In this document: positions 9,082-17,830 of the stretch, piece by piece
Layout of the letters: every line of letters begins with the position of its first letter
Numbering within the stretch: position 1 is the first letter of the stretch
NCBI GenBank assembly: GCA_003427395.1
Contig: BFEA01000492.1
Coordinates: forward strand, 959,951-981,542
DNA from: Chara braunii
Taxonomy: Eukaryota; Streptophyta; Charophyceae; Charales; Characeae
DNA: 21,592 nt
Direction of reading: 5' to 3'
The notes under the pieces: generated by a model
Databases searched by the model: none
The model's input: only the letters and a program-made list of their open reading frames with translations
Told to the model about the DNA's origin: nothing
Position numbers and translations under genes: made by a program

Positions 9082-10748
9082 CTACAGGAAGGCATCAATT
9101 GGTTCTGCGTCCTCTACTCCTTCTGGCGTGATACAAACCCTGCTCAACCCATCTGCCCTATTTCGAAGTCCTGCAATTCGCTCGACCTTATAGTCGAATT
9201 GCCATATGAAACCTATCCATCTGCCGACAGTCGGGTTTATGGGCTTGTAGTTCTTTAGGGCTCCAACAATGTTGGTGGGATCGATCCTTAGGATAAATCG
9301 CCTCCCGAACAGGTATGCCTGGAAGGTCTTAAGACAATGCAGAATTGCTAAGACCTCCTTCTTGAACTGCGAATACCGTCGTTCTGCTGAATTCAGGGTC
9401 CTACTTTCAAATCTGATTGGTCTTTCTTTGCACTCCTCGCTTTTATGTATCAATACTCCTCCCACTGCCAATGGTCCCCTATCTGTTTCTAAGATGAAGG
9501 GCCGTCCTACCTCGTCATTGAAACAAGGTGCTGCTAATGTGACCTGATCGGACGACAGGATGTCTTTCAGGGTCTGGGCTGCCTCTTCCCTATCCTTTGT
9601 CCAATCCATAGTGCCACCTTCCCTAATCATCGCGCGGATGGGTTTTGCTATGTTTGCGAAACCTTTGATGAAGATCCTCCAATACCCAACCACCCCTAGG
9701 AAGGCTCGTACTTCTGTCGTGGTACGCAGGGGTGTCGGCCATTGAGAGATCTTATCAGTCTTTGTTGGATCGGGTCTCCTCCCATAAGCTCCACAGCGGA
9801 ATTCCAGTATGGTTACTTCCGGGACGGCCATGATGCTCTTGGGTCCACTTGCAGTAATGTTGTAAACTAGGAATCGTTGGAGTAAGTCCTTAATATCCTG
9901 CAAGTGGTCCCAGACGAACTTCCGCACTCCCGGTTGTACTTCCGTCTCATCTTTGTATCTTGCGCCTTTCACGGGATTATTATCTATGTAAGGTTCACAC
10001 TTTTTCGGAAACATATCCCCTGCGACGGCGAGCATCCTCCTCTGAGCTTTTGCTACCGCATTTGTGAAGCCCATAGGGGTCGCTTGCATCCGCAGCTGTC
10101 CTACCGGGGTGTGCATTGCGGTGTACGGTCTATCCCTCGCATCGAGCGGCAACTTATCATATCTTGAGTACAAGTCTACCAGGGAGTAAATACTCCGCCC
10201 CGTATGAGATTCTGCCAACAAGTCGGCCTGTGGAAGCGAGCCTGCGTCCCTGATTGTTACCGCATTGAGCTTCTACAGGTCCTGGATCCACCTGAGCGTC
10301 TTATTGGGCTTCCAGAACACGAACGACTTGTTCGCGTAGGGAGATGCAGTGGGTTCAACCACGAAAGAATCTATTTTGGCTCTGGGCAGGTCGGTGACCT
10401 CCGCTGCTATCCCAAACTCATAGGCGGACCCTTTATCATTCCAACACTCGTGCTGTACGGTGTGGATCCTGACAGGGGAAACTAGCTTTGCGTCCAATCG
10501 CCCTTTCTGATGATCGTTGAAAGCGAAAGCTAAATGAAACTCCTGGCACGCCTTTCTTATCAATTGAGTTTCTTCCATTGTTAGAAACCCTTCCACTCCT
10601 ATTTTCATGGTGTCTGCTACCTCATCTGGTATGCGATGCCCTTCCGTTGCTCGCCTCTCCCTTATTACCTGCAAAATTTCCTCCTCCTTCTACATGGCCT
10701 CTTCCTTTGACGTTTCTACTAGGATCGAGACCGGCTTGGCCTTCTTGC
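9082..10748 (-). pseudogene. Reverse transcriptase and RNase H of the Ty3/gypsy element (broken, active site altered)
   Basis: The longest open piece is 10221-9082. Residue numbers count from 10221. The first catalytic Asp is in YSLVDLYSRYD (Asp16), and the palm motif reads YIDN (78-81) where active enzymes have a second Asp, so polymerase activity should be lost. GAYGRRPDPTKTDKI and VRAFLGVVGYWRIFIKGFA are the typical thumb/connection stretch. RNase H follows with Asp247 (LETDRG), Glu289 (SQFKKEVLAI), Asp314 (LRIDP) and Asp357 (NRADGLSR). Upstream in the same frame, 10674-10273 holds the start of the RT fingers (VEPTASPYANKSFVFWKP and LRWIQDL). In-frame TAG codons lie at 10690-10692, 10273-10275 and at the end, 9082-9084. 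A frameshift near 10760 separates this frame from the protease frame. Confidence 0.92.
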
Positions 10749-12320
10749 CTACGAGTTTATACTTTCGCACACTACCTTCAGGGATCGTTCTCCTAAAAAA
10801 TGAACGGTCGGGATTGACCTTGCTACCTCCAAGACGCGGGGCTGGATGCTGACTAACTTCTCATTCAGACAGTAGCCCTTTCGAACCGCATCCTCAAATC
10901 TGGCAAGCGCTGCGAGGTCCAACCCCACTTTGTGGTACCTGATGGCCTTAACGAGTTGTAATAAATTTGGGATTTCAAGCACTACCTCCGACGTTTCGTT
11001 CCGAGTTTCCTTTGGTTTGGGCAGGCTGGCCCCAAGTTCGACTTCCGACTCTTTTTCAACCACCATAACTTCCAGGGACTCGTCCTCTGGCCTCCTCTTC
11101 TTTATGGGCAAGCCCATCTTGATCCTCTCCTTTTTACTAAAATCCTCCTCAATCATAATTTCTACCCTTTCCCTCATTCGTTCCATTCGTGTGAATGCCC
11201 CCTTCCGTGCATTTTCTTCGAATGTTGGCGACCAGGTTGCCAATTTGCCCTTCATAGGGTCCCCTCCAGTTCCGAGGAGTCGGAGGAGTTCTCCGCGACC
11301 AGTCACCAGATCCTCTACGTCTACCATGTATGTGCCGTCGTGCAGATGCATTCCTATCATTTCCACATTGGCGCACCATGGTCTCCCGAGGATTACGTCG
11401 TGATCCATTTCTTCCATCACCGTCATCCGCTGAAAGGACCAGATGGATTCCCGGATTCCCGCCCTGACTGCACAGTTGGTGACATACCCTGTGAAAGGAA
11501 TTTCGCCACCTGCCCCCCGGATACTCCCCGCTACTTCCTTGTTTACCGTGCACCCCATGACCGTTGCGAAATCCCGTCGTATAAGGGTGATTTATGCTCT
11601 GCCGTCCACTAACGCGTCAGTGTGGTGAGTTCCGATTTGAACTTTAAGTTTCCCAACTGGTAATGCATGAAAGCTAAGCTTTGTCCCGGGTGGCGCCCTC
11701 ATGACTTCGCCACCTTCACGATCCGGTAGGCTTAGGCGGATGTCCGCAAATGCTTTCTCCAACTCTCCCAGGCCCCCTAGAATGCTTTGGAGGTTGGAGA
11801 CTCCTTGCGGCGCCTCGACCTCCTCTGTGTCCTGCTCTTGCAGTTCCGGGGCCTCCTCTACCTCTACGCGCTTACGCGTTAGCAGCTGCCTGAGTCCTTT
11901 AAGCAGCCTTAGGCTGGCTTGCAGCATGGTCTGAAAAGACACCGATACCATGGTACCCAGTAGCTTACTCAAGGTGTCATCGATTTCTGGCAAAGTCAGG
12001 ATCGGAATTTGATACCTGAACTTTTTTTTTGCGGCCGTAGCCTTGTCTACCGGTTCGTCCTCCCTTGGATTCCCATAGACCTTCTCTTGTTCCGCGGCTT
12101 CGGTCTCTTGCTGGCCCGTGCTAGTCCCTGTGAGTTCCTCCATTACTGTATCTTGGATGAGCTTCTTTTCTGCCCCGGCTCGACGAGTGGTAATATTTAC
12201 CCTATCCTGGTCATTGCCTTCTATGATAAAATTGGCCTGTGGTCCCCGTCCCCTTGGCTGGTCCCAGACAATCTCGGCTACCGGCTCTGCTTCTACGACA
12301 GCTATCTCTAAGTTATTCAT
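10749..12320 (-). pseudogene. Linker and aspartic protease region of the element (broken)
   Basis: The segment starting at 12320 (MNNLEIAVVEAEP) is an acidic linker with a basic stretch and a heptad-like Leu-rich part. It ends at the protease active site. The catalytic triplet, normally D-S/T-G, reads ALVDGRA (Asp codon 11604-11606) and is followed directly by TAA (11592-11594). Beyond the stop, in the same frame, come ITLIRRDFATVMG and the hydrophobic-hydrophobic-Gly flap partner in HDVILGRPW, as in retropepsins. The rest to 10749 is a charged connector to reverse transcriptase. In Ty3/gypsy elements this enzyme cuts the Gag-Pol polyprotein. Both the active-site change and the stop argue that this copy is dead. 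Confidence 0.8.
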
Positions 12321-12380
12321 AAGGATGACGGCTCACCGCATCCCTCCTGGCGAGTTCTAATTGACACGCTCCCCCCTAGG

Positions 12381-14009
12381 TCAGAGGATCTCGCCTTTGA
12401 GGGACCTACTGCACCTCTGCCGCTCGATATCGTGATTGAGTCTCGGACAGGCCCGTACGAAATGTCCGATCATGGTGCAATACTTGCATTGTTCGTTGGC
12501 CGGGTCCCTCCTGCCAAACCCCCGATTTGCTACAGCTGTCGTTACCACGGCCTCTTGGGGCGGAAGGGCGGGTCTGGACACTTGCGCCTGCATTACTAAC
12601 AACACATTTTCCATTTTGTCCATCTTGCTATCAACCCCGTGCACCTGTTCGTGCAGGCTCTCTATCCCCTTCTTGACCTTATCCCCTGTCTTCCCGGTCA
12701 GATCTATGACCTCCCCTTCCTTAAGTAGGGCTAGCGTCTCGGTAACCACTGTCTTTTCTGCAAGGTCTGTTACGGTGCTGAAGTCCACGTCTCTCGTGTA
12801 TTCGAACTTACTAGTCTGCTGGTATGCTGACAAAATCTTATCTTTATCGAACTCGAAAAACTGCCTGAGGAAGTATTTACTCATTATATGGTCCGTTACA
12901 CCGGGAATTCGCAGAGCCACTAACGTGAATGCCCTTAGGAAATCATTGTAAGTCGCATAGTTTTTCCTCTGGACTGCGGCTAATTCGGCCTCTGTTGCCA
13001 TTTTCTCTGCCTTCAGGTATTTCCTCATCATCTCATTCCTGGTTTCTTTTCAGGATCCACTGGAGGCGACGATGGTCATAATGTCCCTGCCCAAGCTTAG
13101 TGACACGTGCTGCCCCAGGTGCTCCATCTTTTCCTCGTCCGTTCATTTTAGTAGGGCTGCTAGGTTCTCATAGTCTATTAGAAACTCCGTAATGTTTTCC
13201 CCATCGAATGTGAGTTTCTTCTTTGCATCTGCGAGATACCCCTGATTCTTGTTTAGTGTCCTGTTGAGGGTGGCGACTACCCTCTTGAGACCATCTTCGT
13301 AGGCACCCGCTTCCCCGGTTGCACTGGTCCCTTTCCCTTCCTTGCTTTCCCTCTGCTTCTCCCTGGTTTTGGGCATTCCTTCTCGGTCAAACCATCCTAG
13401 CACTCTTTCCCTAAGGCTCCAGAGTCCGTCACACACCCCTGTTACTTTCGGCGTGGCGGGCAGTCTGCTAGTGCCGCTGTTGATGGCGGGCGGTGTCATA
13501 GCGTTTTCCGTCCCTTCTGCAGGAGGGTCGTCCTTGTCCTTCCCCTTCTTGTTAGGCGTCCCCCTGTGACTATTATCCTTTCCTTCATATCTGGCCTCGT
13601 CCTGAGTGGTCCTTTGCCCCTCTCGTGACCCTACGCCCTGGGGGTCCTCCTCATCCCCGACCATCATCTGCTCGATGAGCCTTGCCTTAAATTCTGCAGT
13701 CCGCTTCTCTATCTCTGCCAGTTTGCGACGGGTATCTAAGACTTTCGTCTTTTTAGGAGTGGTTCCTGCTGAGTTCCGAGGGCTTGTTTTCACGTCGTTT
13801 CCCCCTTCCCTGTTTTCTTGAGGTCCCCTTTTGCTACCCCCAGCTTTCCCGGAACTTTCTCCTGTTGAAATGTCTTTTCTATCTTCTCGGGTTCCTTCCG
13901 GTTTGGCTGACTCTTGATCCTTCACTGATCCCTCGTTTCGTTCCTCACCCCCATTCGTACCCTGACTCCCCCTGCTCTGCTGATCATCGAACTTTTTTTC
14001 TGTCGCCAT
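12381..14009 (-). pseudogene. Gag of the Ty3/gypsy element (two internal stops)
   Basis: The ATG at 14009 opens MATEKKFDDQQSRG, a long Lys/Glu/Ser/Gly-rich disordered leader of about 200 residues. A capsid-like helical region follows, crossing TGA codons at 13143-13145 and 13050-13052 without changing frame. Near the end is a zinc knuckle, CKYCTMIGHFVRAC (12447-12488), spacing C-x2-C-x4-H-x4-C, which packages element RNA in the nucleocapsid. A VIDLT motif lies at 12696-12710, before a predicted coiled coil. The ORF ends at TGA 12381-12383, and two more stops follow before the linker at 12320, all still in the gag frame. The local context LLK-stop-TDEE and SGS-stop-KETR suggests lost tryptophans. 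Confident as to gag; the internal stops are directly visible. Confidence 0.85.
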
Positions 14010-14470
14010 TCCCTTTACCTAGCCTGCACATGGAGAATTTTTTATTTTTTTTTTGCGAAAAATGGCCGGATGTTCATAACTGTCCTAGTCCCGACTCTAA
14101 AAACCCGCCTATTCCAATGTTTTTTGCGTCTTATATTAATTGGTCCGACTCTCCTGGCTTTTCTTTCCCAGGGCGTCCTTCAAGTTTTTCTCCCGCCGGG
14201 CCTTGCCGCCGCCGCTCGACATTTCTTTACCGCCGCGCTTAGGTTCTTAGGGCAGTGCCTGAGCCCAGTGGCTTCCCTATCGGGTATGGCCCTTTTGGCT
14301 TATTGGCATCCAGGTGCCTCAGAACTTTTGGAGCGGGTGGTCTTCCTAGTTCCTTCCTGCCGCATCATTGGGTCGGCCGGGACTCCAACCACTGCCTCTC
14401 TTTTGCTGACGGCCGCCTACTTATCTTAGTACCCATCCTTTGTCTCCCTACCTCTTCCTGACGCGTTTTC
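14010..14470. other. Interval between gene A and gag, no gene seen
   Basis: The minus strand has a purine/A-rich leader directly before the gag ATG (an A run near 14040-14055). I looked for a primer-binding site complementary to initiator tRNA-Met and for an LTR end matching the TGATGTTGTGG near 7190, and found neither. Minus frames here contain several stops. Confidence 0.5.
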
Positions 14471-15256
14471 TCAAGCTGGTTCCTCAGGCCTGCCCTGCTC
14501 ATCTGGTTCCTCGAACAGGTTAGCCAACCCAGCAAGGTAATTTTCCCCCATTTCTATTTCCTTGATAATTATTGGGTCATATTCTTCAAACGACAGGTGG
14601 GGCAATCCGAATATCAAGATCTCGAGTAATTCGAGTAGTTCCCAGGTCTGGTTTCCCCAGAACAGCCCATGTCTGACCGACACGTCGTAGAACATGTCCG
14701 TTGTTTGCGGCCAGAAGAGGTGAATCCAGACCAGGGTCGAGTCCACCAAATCCCTTGCCCTCTTGAGACTGCCGAATACCAGGTCTACCATGAAGCGAGG
14801 TACTCGACACCTCAGCCCGGTCATTGGGGCCTTAAACTCTCGCCAACCTCCTATCTCCACCCGAGTCCTTAACCCCACATTCCTTCTTCCTCGCACTTCC
14901 TGGCCTACCCGGTTTAGTACTCTAGTAGCCCTCTGGAAGATTGGCAACAACTCATGCCCTAGTGCCAACTCCGTCCCTAACATGTGCCACTCGAGCTCTG
15001 GCAGGTATACGGTCCCCGTCACCCTAAGATTGGTGTACAGATCGTCCCCCAGTCCCCTGTTAATTCTCATACCATCCCACAAACATTCCACCATCATGAA
15101 CGTCTGACCTCTTCCCAGGGTCACGACTCTCCACTCGGTATCCAATCCTTGAATCATGTAGCTTGCTGGGAGCGACACCTCCCATCCATCTCCGTTTTCC
15201 GTGGGTGGCCGCGGGTGCATGGGTAGTCGCGGCATCCGGGCGCATCTCATCGCCAT
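14471..15256 (-). CDS. Array gene A, unknown family, open (261 aa)
   Basis: This is the only uninterrupted member of a four-copy minus-strand array. The frame is open upstream to 15295, but the first ATG is at 15256 (MAMRCARMPR). Family landmarks are WEVSLP (25-30), VECLW (56-60), a Trp at 90 in VYLPELEW, GGWREFK (136-142), RVPRFMVDLVFG (151-162), FYDVSVRHGLFWGN (189-202) and a C-terminal Y-x6-LFEE (240-250) before an acidic tail. The protein is rich in Trp, Leu and charged residues, with no signal peptide or clear membrane segment. I recognise no domain and assign no function. Gag begins about 460 bp downstream on the same strand. It could be a host gene, cargo of the retroelement or a captured viral-type gene. 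An intron-free ORF of this length retained beside three broken sisters may be recent or under constraint. Confidence 0.6.
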   Translation of the reverse strand: MAMRCARMPRLPMHPRPPTENGDGWEVSLPASYMIQGLDTEWRVVTLGRGQTFMMVECLWDGMRINRGLGDDLYTNLRVTGTVYLPELEWHMLGTELALGHELLPIFQRATRVLNRVGQEVRGRRNVGLRTRVEIGGWREFKAPMTGLRCRVPRFMVDLVFGSLKRARDLVDSTLVWIHLFWPQTTDMFYDVSVRHGLFWGNQTWELLELLEILIFGLPHLSFEEYDPIIIKEIEMGENYLAGLANLFEEPDEQGRPEEPA

Positions 15257-15405
15257 TTTCGACTCAGAAGTCCCCTGCACAGTTTTAAACAGCACGCGAG
15301 TTTACTTATTCCACTTGGTCTTCAATTTTTCACCCGAACAACTCCCCGATCCCTAGCCTGGTGCTTCTTTTTCCCTTCTATTTCTTTCCCCTCTCTTCGG
15401 CCCCA

Positions 15406-16093
15406 TTACCGACCTGTCCCCTCCTCCATCTGCTCATACAATCGGTACAGATCATCTACGTACGCCATCCCATGGTTTATTTCCCGTCGGACAACACCCC
15501 ACAGGACCTCACTTCCCACGACCGGAACCCTTGGCCTGGTACTAAACACAGCACGCAGGATGCGCAACACCTCGTACGATGTCGGCTACCGCTTGTCCAA
15601 CAAGTTCCAGACCGCCTAGTTTTTCCAGCAGGAAGGGCGGCAGCCTCATTCGTACATTTTCACTAGGCAATTCGAAACTCCCGACCATGGCTACCCTAAG
15701 GTCTGCCGTTACATCGTCAACCCCCGGATCTGCGAACTCAAATCCCGTTCGCCATACTAACTGCCATGCCCCCTCAAACATGCTCAACGGGTCTTCTCCA
15801 GATGCCATCCGAACTCCGAACTCCCTCTACCCGTTTTCTGACACATACAACCGCCCCTCTGCCCGCACGTGCCCCCGTGGGTCCAGGTTCCATTCCCCAT
15901 TCTCAGCCGCACGCCACTCAACTTTCGTCACAAAATAAACCATATTTTCTGCAAGCTCAATCCCGACCCAATCCACCACCTGGTGCCATCCCTCGCCTGT
16001 TGCCGGTAGGCTAACCTCTATCCCACCCGGTAATTCCCTAGGCCGTTCAATGCCCAAGGGGCGCTCCTCAAGGAACGTCCTTCTTCGTGTCAT
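15406..16093 (-). pseudogene. Array gene B, broken copy of the same family
   Basis: It starts at ATG 16093 (MTRRRTFLEE). GGIEVSLP matches WEVSLP of copy A, and LYVSENG-stop-REFG aligns without gaps to VYLPELEWHMLG, placing an in-frame TAG (15827-15829) exactly at the Trp of A. The same frame continues through GEDPLSMFEGA and MRLPPFLLEKLGG. From about 15560 the homology jumps between frames, through EVRSCGVLSDG and finally YVDDLYRLYEQ, ending at TAA 15406-15408. At least two frameshifts are therefore needed. Function unknown, as for copy A. Confidence 0.6.
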
Positions 16094-16214
16094 CGCTCGC
16101 TCGCCTTTGATCTCCCGGCTCGCGATCCACGCTGAACCCTACAATGGCCAGACATCCCATTCCCTAATCTTAGCAATTTTGTCGTATTTGTCTGGTTCCA
16201 CAACTTCCCTGCGC

Positions 16215-16961
16215 TTAGTCGGACCACAGTACTTCAAACAGTTTGAACACATTATCCATATAGCAAGGTGTTGCTGCTACCTCACGGCGGATTATGGCCT
16301 CCCTGGTTTCCGGGGCCACCTCCTGCCGGTCATTCCTTTCGATGTCCAAAATGATGAGGACCTCCCNGNCTCTATCGCCGTGGAAGGGNCCGTATTTCAA
16401 GGACGTCCTATAAAATTCCCCTACCAGCCATGTGCAATTCACGTGTATTCGCTCCATCGTGTCGGCTACCTCTGTTACATGATCAAAACCCCCAAACCAG
16501 TCTGCCACGAACTCAGGTACCCAGGTCTTGATTCGGGCACCGGACGGTTTAAATTTCTTTCATCCTCCCATCACGACTCTACTGCTGACTGTATCCCATC
16601 CTTTATTAGCAAAGCTTTCCCCCGCCTGTCGAGCCCTTGCCTCAGCATCCCCTAAAAGCCACACCGGGTTCTGTCCTGCCGCGAGCGCCGTGCAGAACAG
16701 GTGCGAACCCTGTTCCAAGAGAACGATCGTCCCAACTGATTTCACCCTTCCTTCCGCAATCTCTTCCCATCCTTCCTCTTCCCTCAACGGATTCCAGATA
16801 CGCTCTACCCAAAGATACGATAGTTGCGGCACAATGTCATACCCCCGCCAATCACATATGGTTCCTTTTCATTCATTGCTCGTCGGTATTGACATCTCTA
16901 CTCCCCTTCTGGTTCGTCTTGGTTCCCATGTGCAGTCCCATAATTCGAGTTCCCGGGCCAT
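16215..16961 (-). pseudogene. Array gene C, broken copy of the same family
   Basis: The ATG at 16961 (MARELELWDC) opens one frame that runs to TAA/TAG-type termination at 16215, 249 codons, interrupted by TGA at 16869-16871 and 16560-16562. Across GTIVLLEQGSHLFC to WVPEFVAD it aligns residue for residue with copy A without gaps, and the second TGA falls exactly at the Trp of GGWREFK in A (here GG-stop-KKFK). The first TGA falls at the Trp of KGTW in copy D. Other shared marks are VERIW, FYRTSLKYxPFHGD and the C-terminal YMDNVFKLFE. Three undetermined bases (16367, 16369, 16389) lie inside the ORF. The start lies only 56 bp from the end of copy D. Confidence 0.65.
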
Positions 16962-17017
16962 CGTTCCCTACCTGCACATAGCCGACAACCCGTTTTCCCC
17001 AGGTAAGCCCCCCCCCT

Positions 17018-17830
17018 TCAGAAGTCCCAGTCCTCTATCTCATCTCCGTCCTCCTCATCACCGAAATCCTCCTCCTCGTCTAGGAACATCTCTTTCACCC
17101 CTTCCAAGAAGGTTTCCCCCGCTGCCACGTTTCGGTAAACTATCTGCCAATGCACCGGGCTAGGAACAAAGGTTTCATCCGCGCTGAGGAGGTTTAACAC
17201 CTCAGCTAATTCTTCCGCCCAGTTTCCTTTAAACGGCCCCGACTCTACCGATAGTTTAAAGAAGTCCTGCCTAGCACCTTGGTACAACCTCAGGCGCGTC
17301 ATCGACCGACATATCCGCTCCAATCTACCCCTGGTTCCAAGGACTGCATCCACCAGGAATGGGGGTAGCACGCATCTCATTGTCCTAAGGGGGCGTCTCA
17401 TATTTTTCCGGTCCCCGAGTTCCACTCGCACCTCCATCCTTTCCATCTCCATTTCTGCCCGCTGACATGCTGCCCATACCACTTCCCGTTGCGCTTGCCT
17501 AAATAGCTGATCCGGTGTCGTGCCTAATACCAGTCCCACTACCATTGCGTTTTCCGTTTCTTGAGATAGGTAGATCCATCATCGAGCTTCCACTGTTCCC
17601 CGGAACTCTAGGTCCATCAAGCTAGGTGAGAGTCTTGCCAGGCTGACCTTAGTCTAGATTGTCTCTATCCAGAGGAACGCGTCCTTCTTGTCCAACATCA
17701 CGGTTTCATAGGCTGGTTCGAGGTCGGTCCATGTCCCTTTTTCCGGGAGAACAACAGATACCCCATCCCTTACTTCTACAGGCATTTCTGGACCACTAGA
17801 GTAGACAGGATGCGACAACCATCACGCCAT
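17018..17830 (-). pseudogene. Array gene D, broken copy of the same family
   Basis: One minus frame from ATG 17830 to the stop at 17018 (271 codons) is interrupted by TGA (17822-17824), TAG (17654-17656) and TGA (17579-17581). The last 175 codons are open. Landmarks are GVSVVLP, LWIETI-stop (the Trp of VECLW in A and VERIW in C), IYLSQE, LPPFLVDAVLG, FFKLSVESGPFKGN, AAGETFLEGVKEMF and a strongly acidic tail ending in EIEDWDF. The early TGA directly after Met-Ala precedes a Trp codon. It may be that a shorter protein starts at an internal ATG (17545), but loss of the conserved N-terminal third argues against function. It is the most upstream copy in transcription order. Confidence 0.6.

Larger units (their letters stand above)
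6353..14009 (-). mobile_element. Decayed Ty3/gypsy-type LTR retrotransposon, core region
   Basis: Transcription order on the minus strand is gag, protease, reverse transcriptase, RNase H, integrase, then an extra 3' ORF. RNase H before integrase is the Ty3/gypsy order; in Ty1/copia integrase comes first. From the gag ATG (14009) to the end of the protease region all coding segments share one frame, broken only by stop codons. Reverse transcriptase and the first part of integrase share a second frame. Frameshifts fall near 10760, 8370, 7690 and 6695. LTRs, a primer-binding site and target duplications were not found by eye, so the outer limits are unknown. No intact polyprotein can be made from this copy. 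Confidence 0.9.

Noticed and set aside
14010-14470. 5' LTR end and primer-binding site directly upstream of gag
   Set aside because: No sequence complementary to the initiator tRNA-Met 3' end and no match to the TGATGTTGTGG candidate LTR start was found by eye; a self-alignment of the window would be needed.
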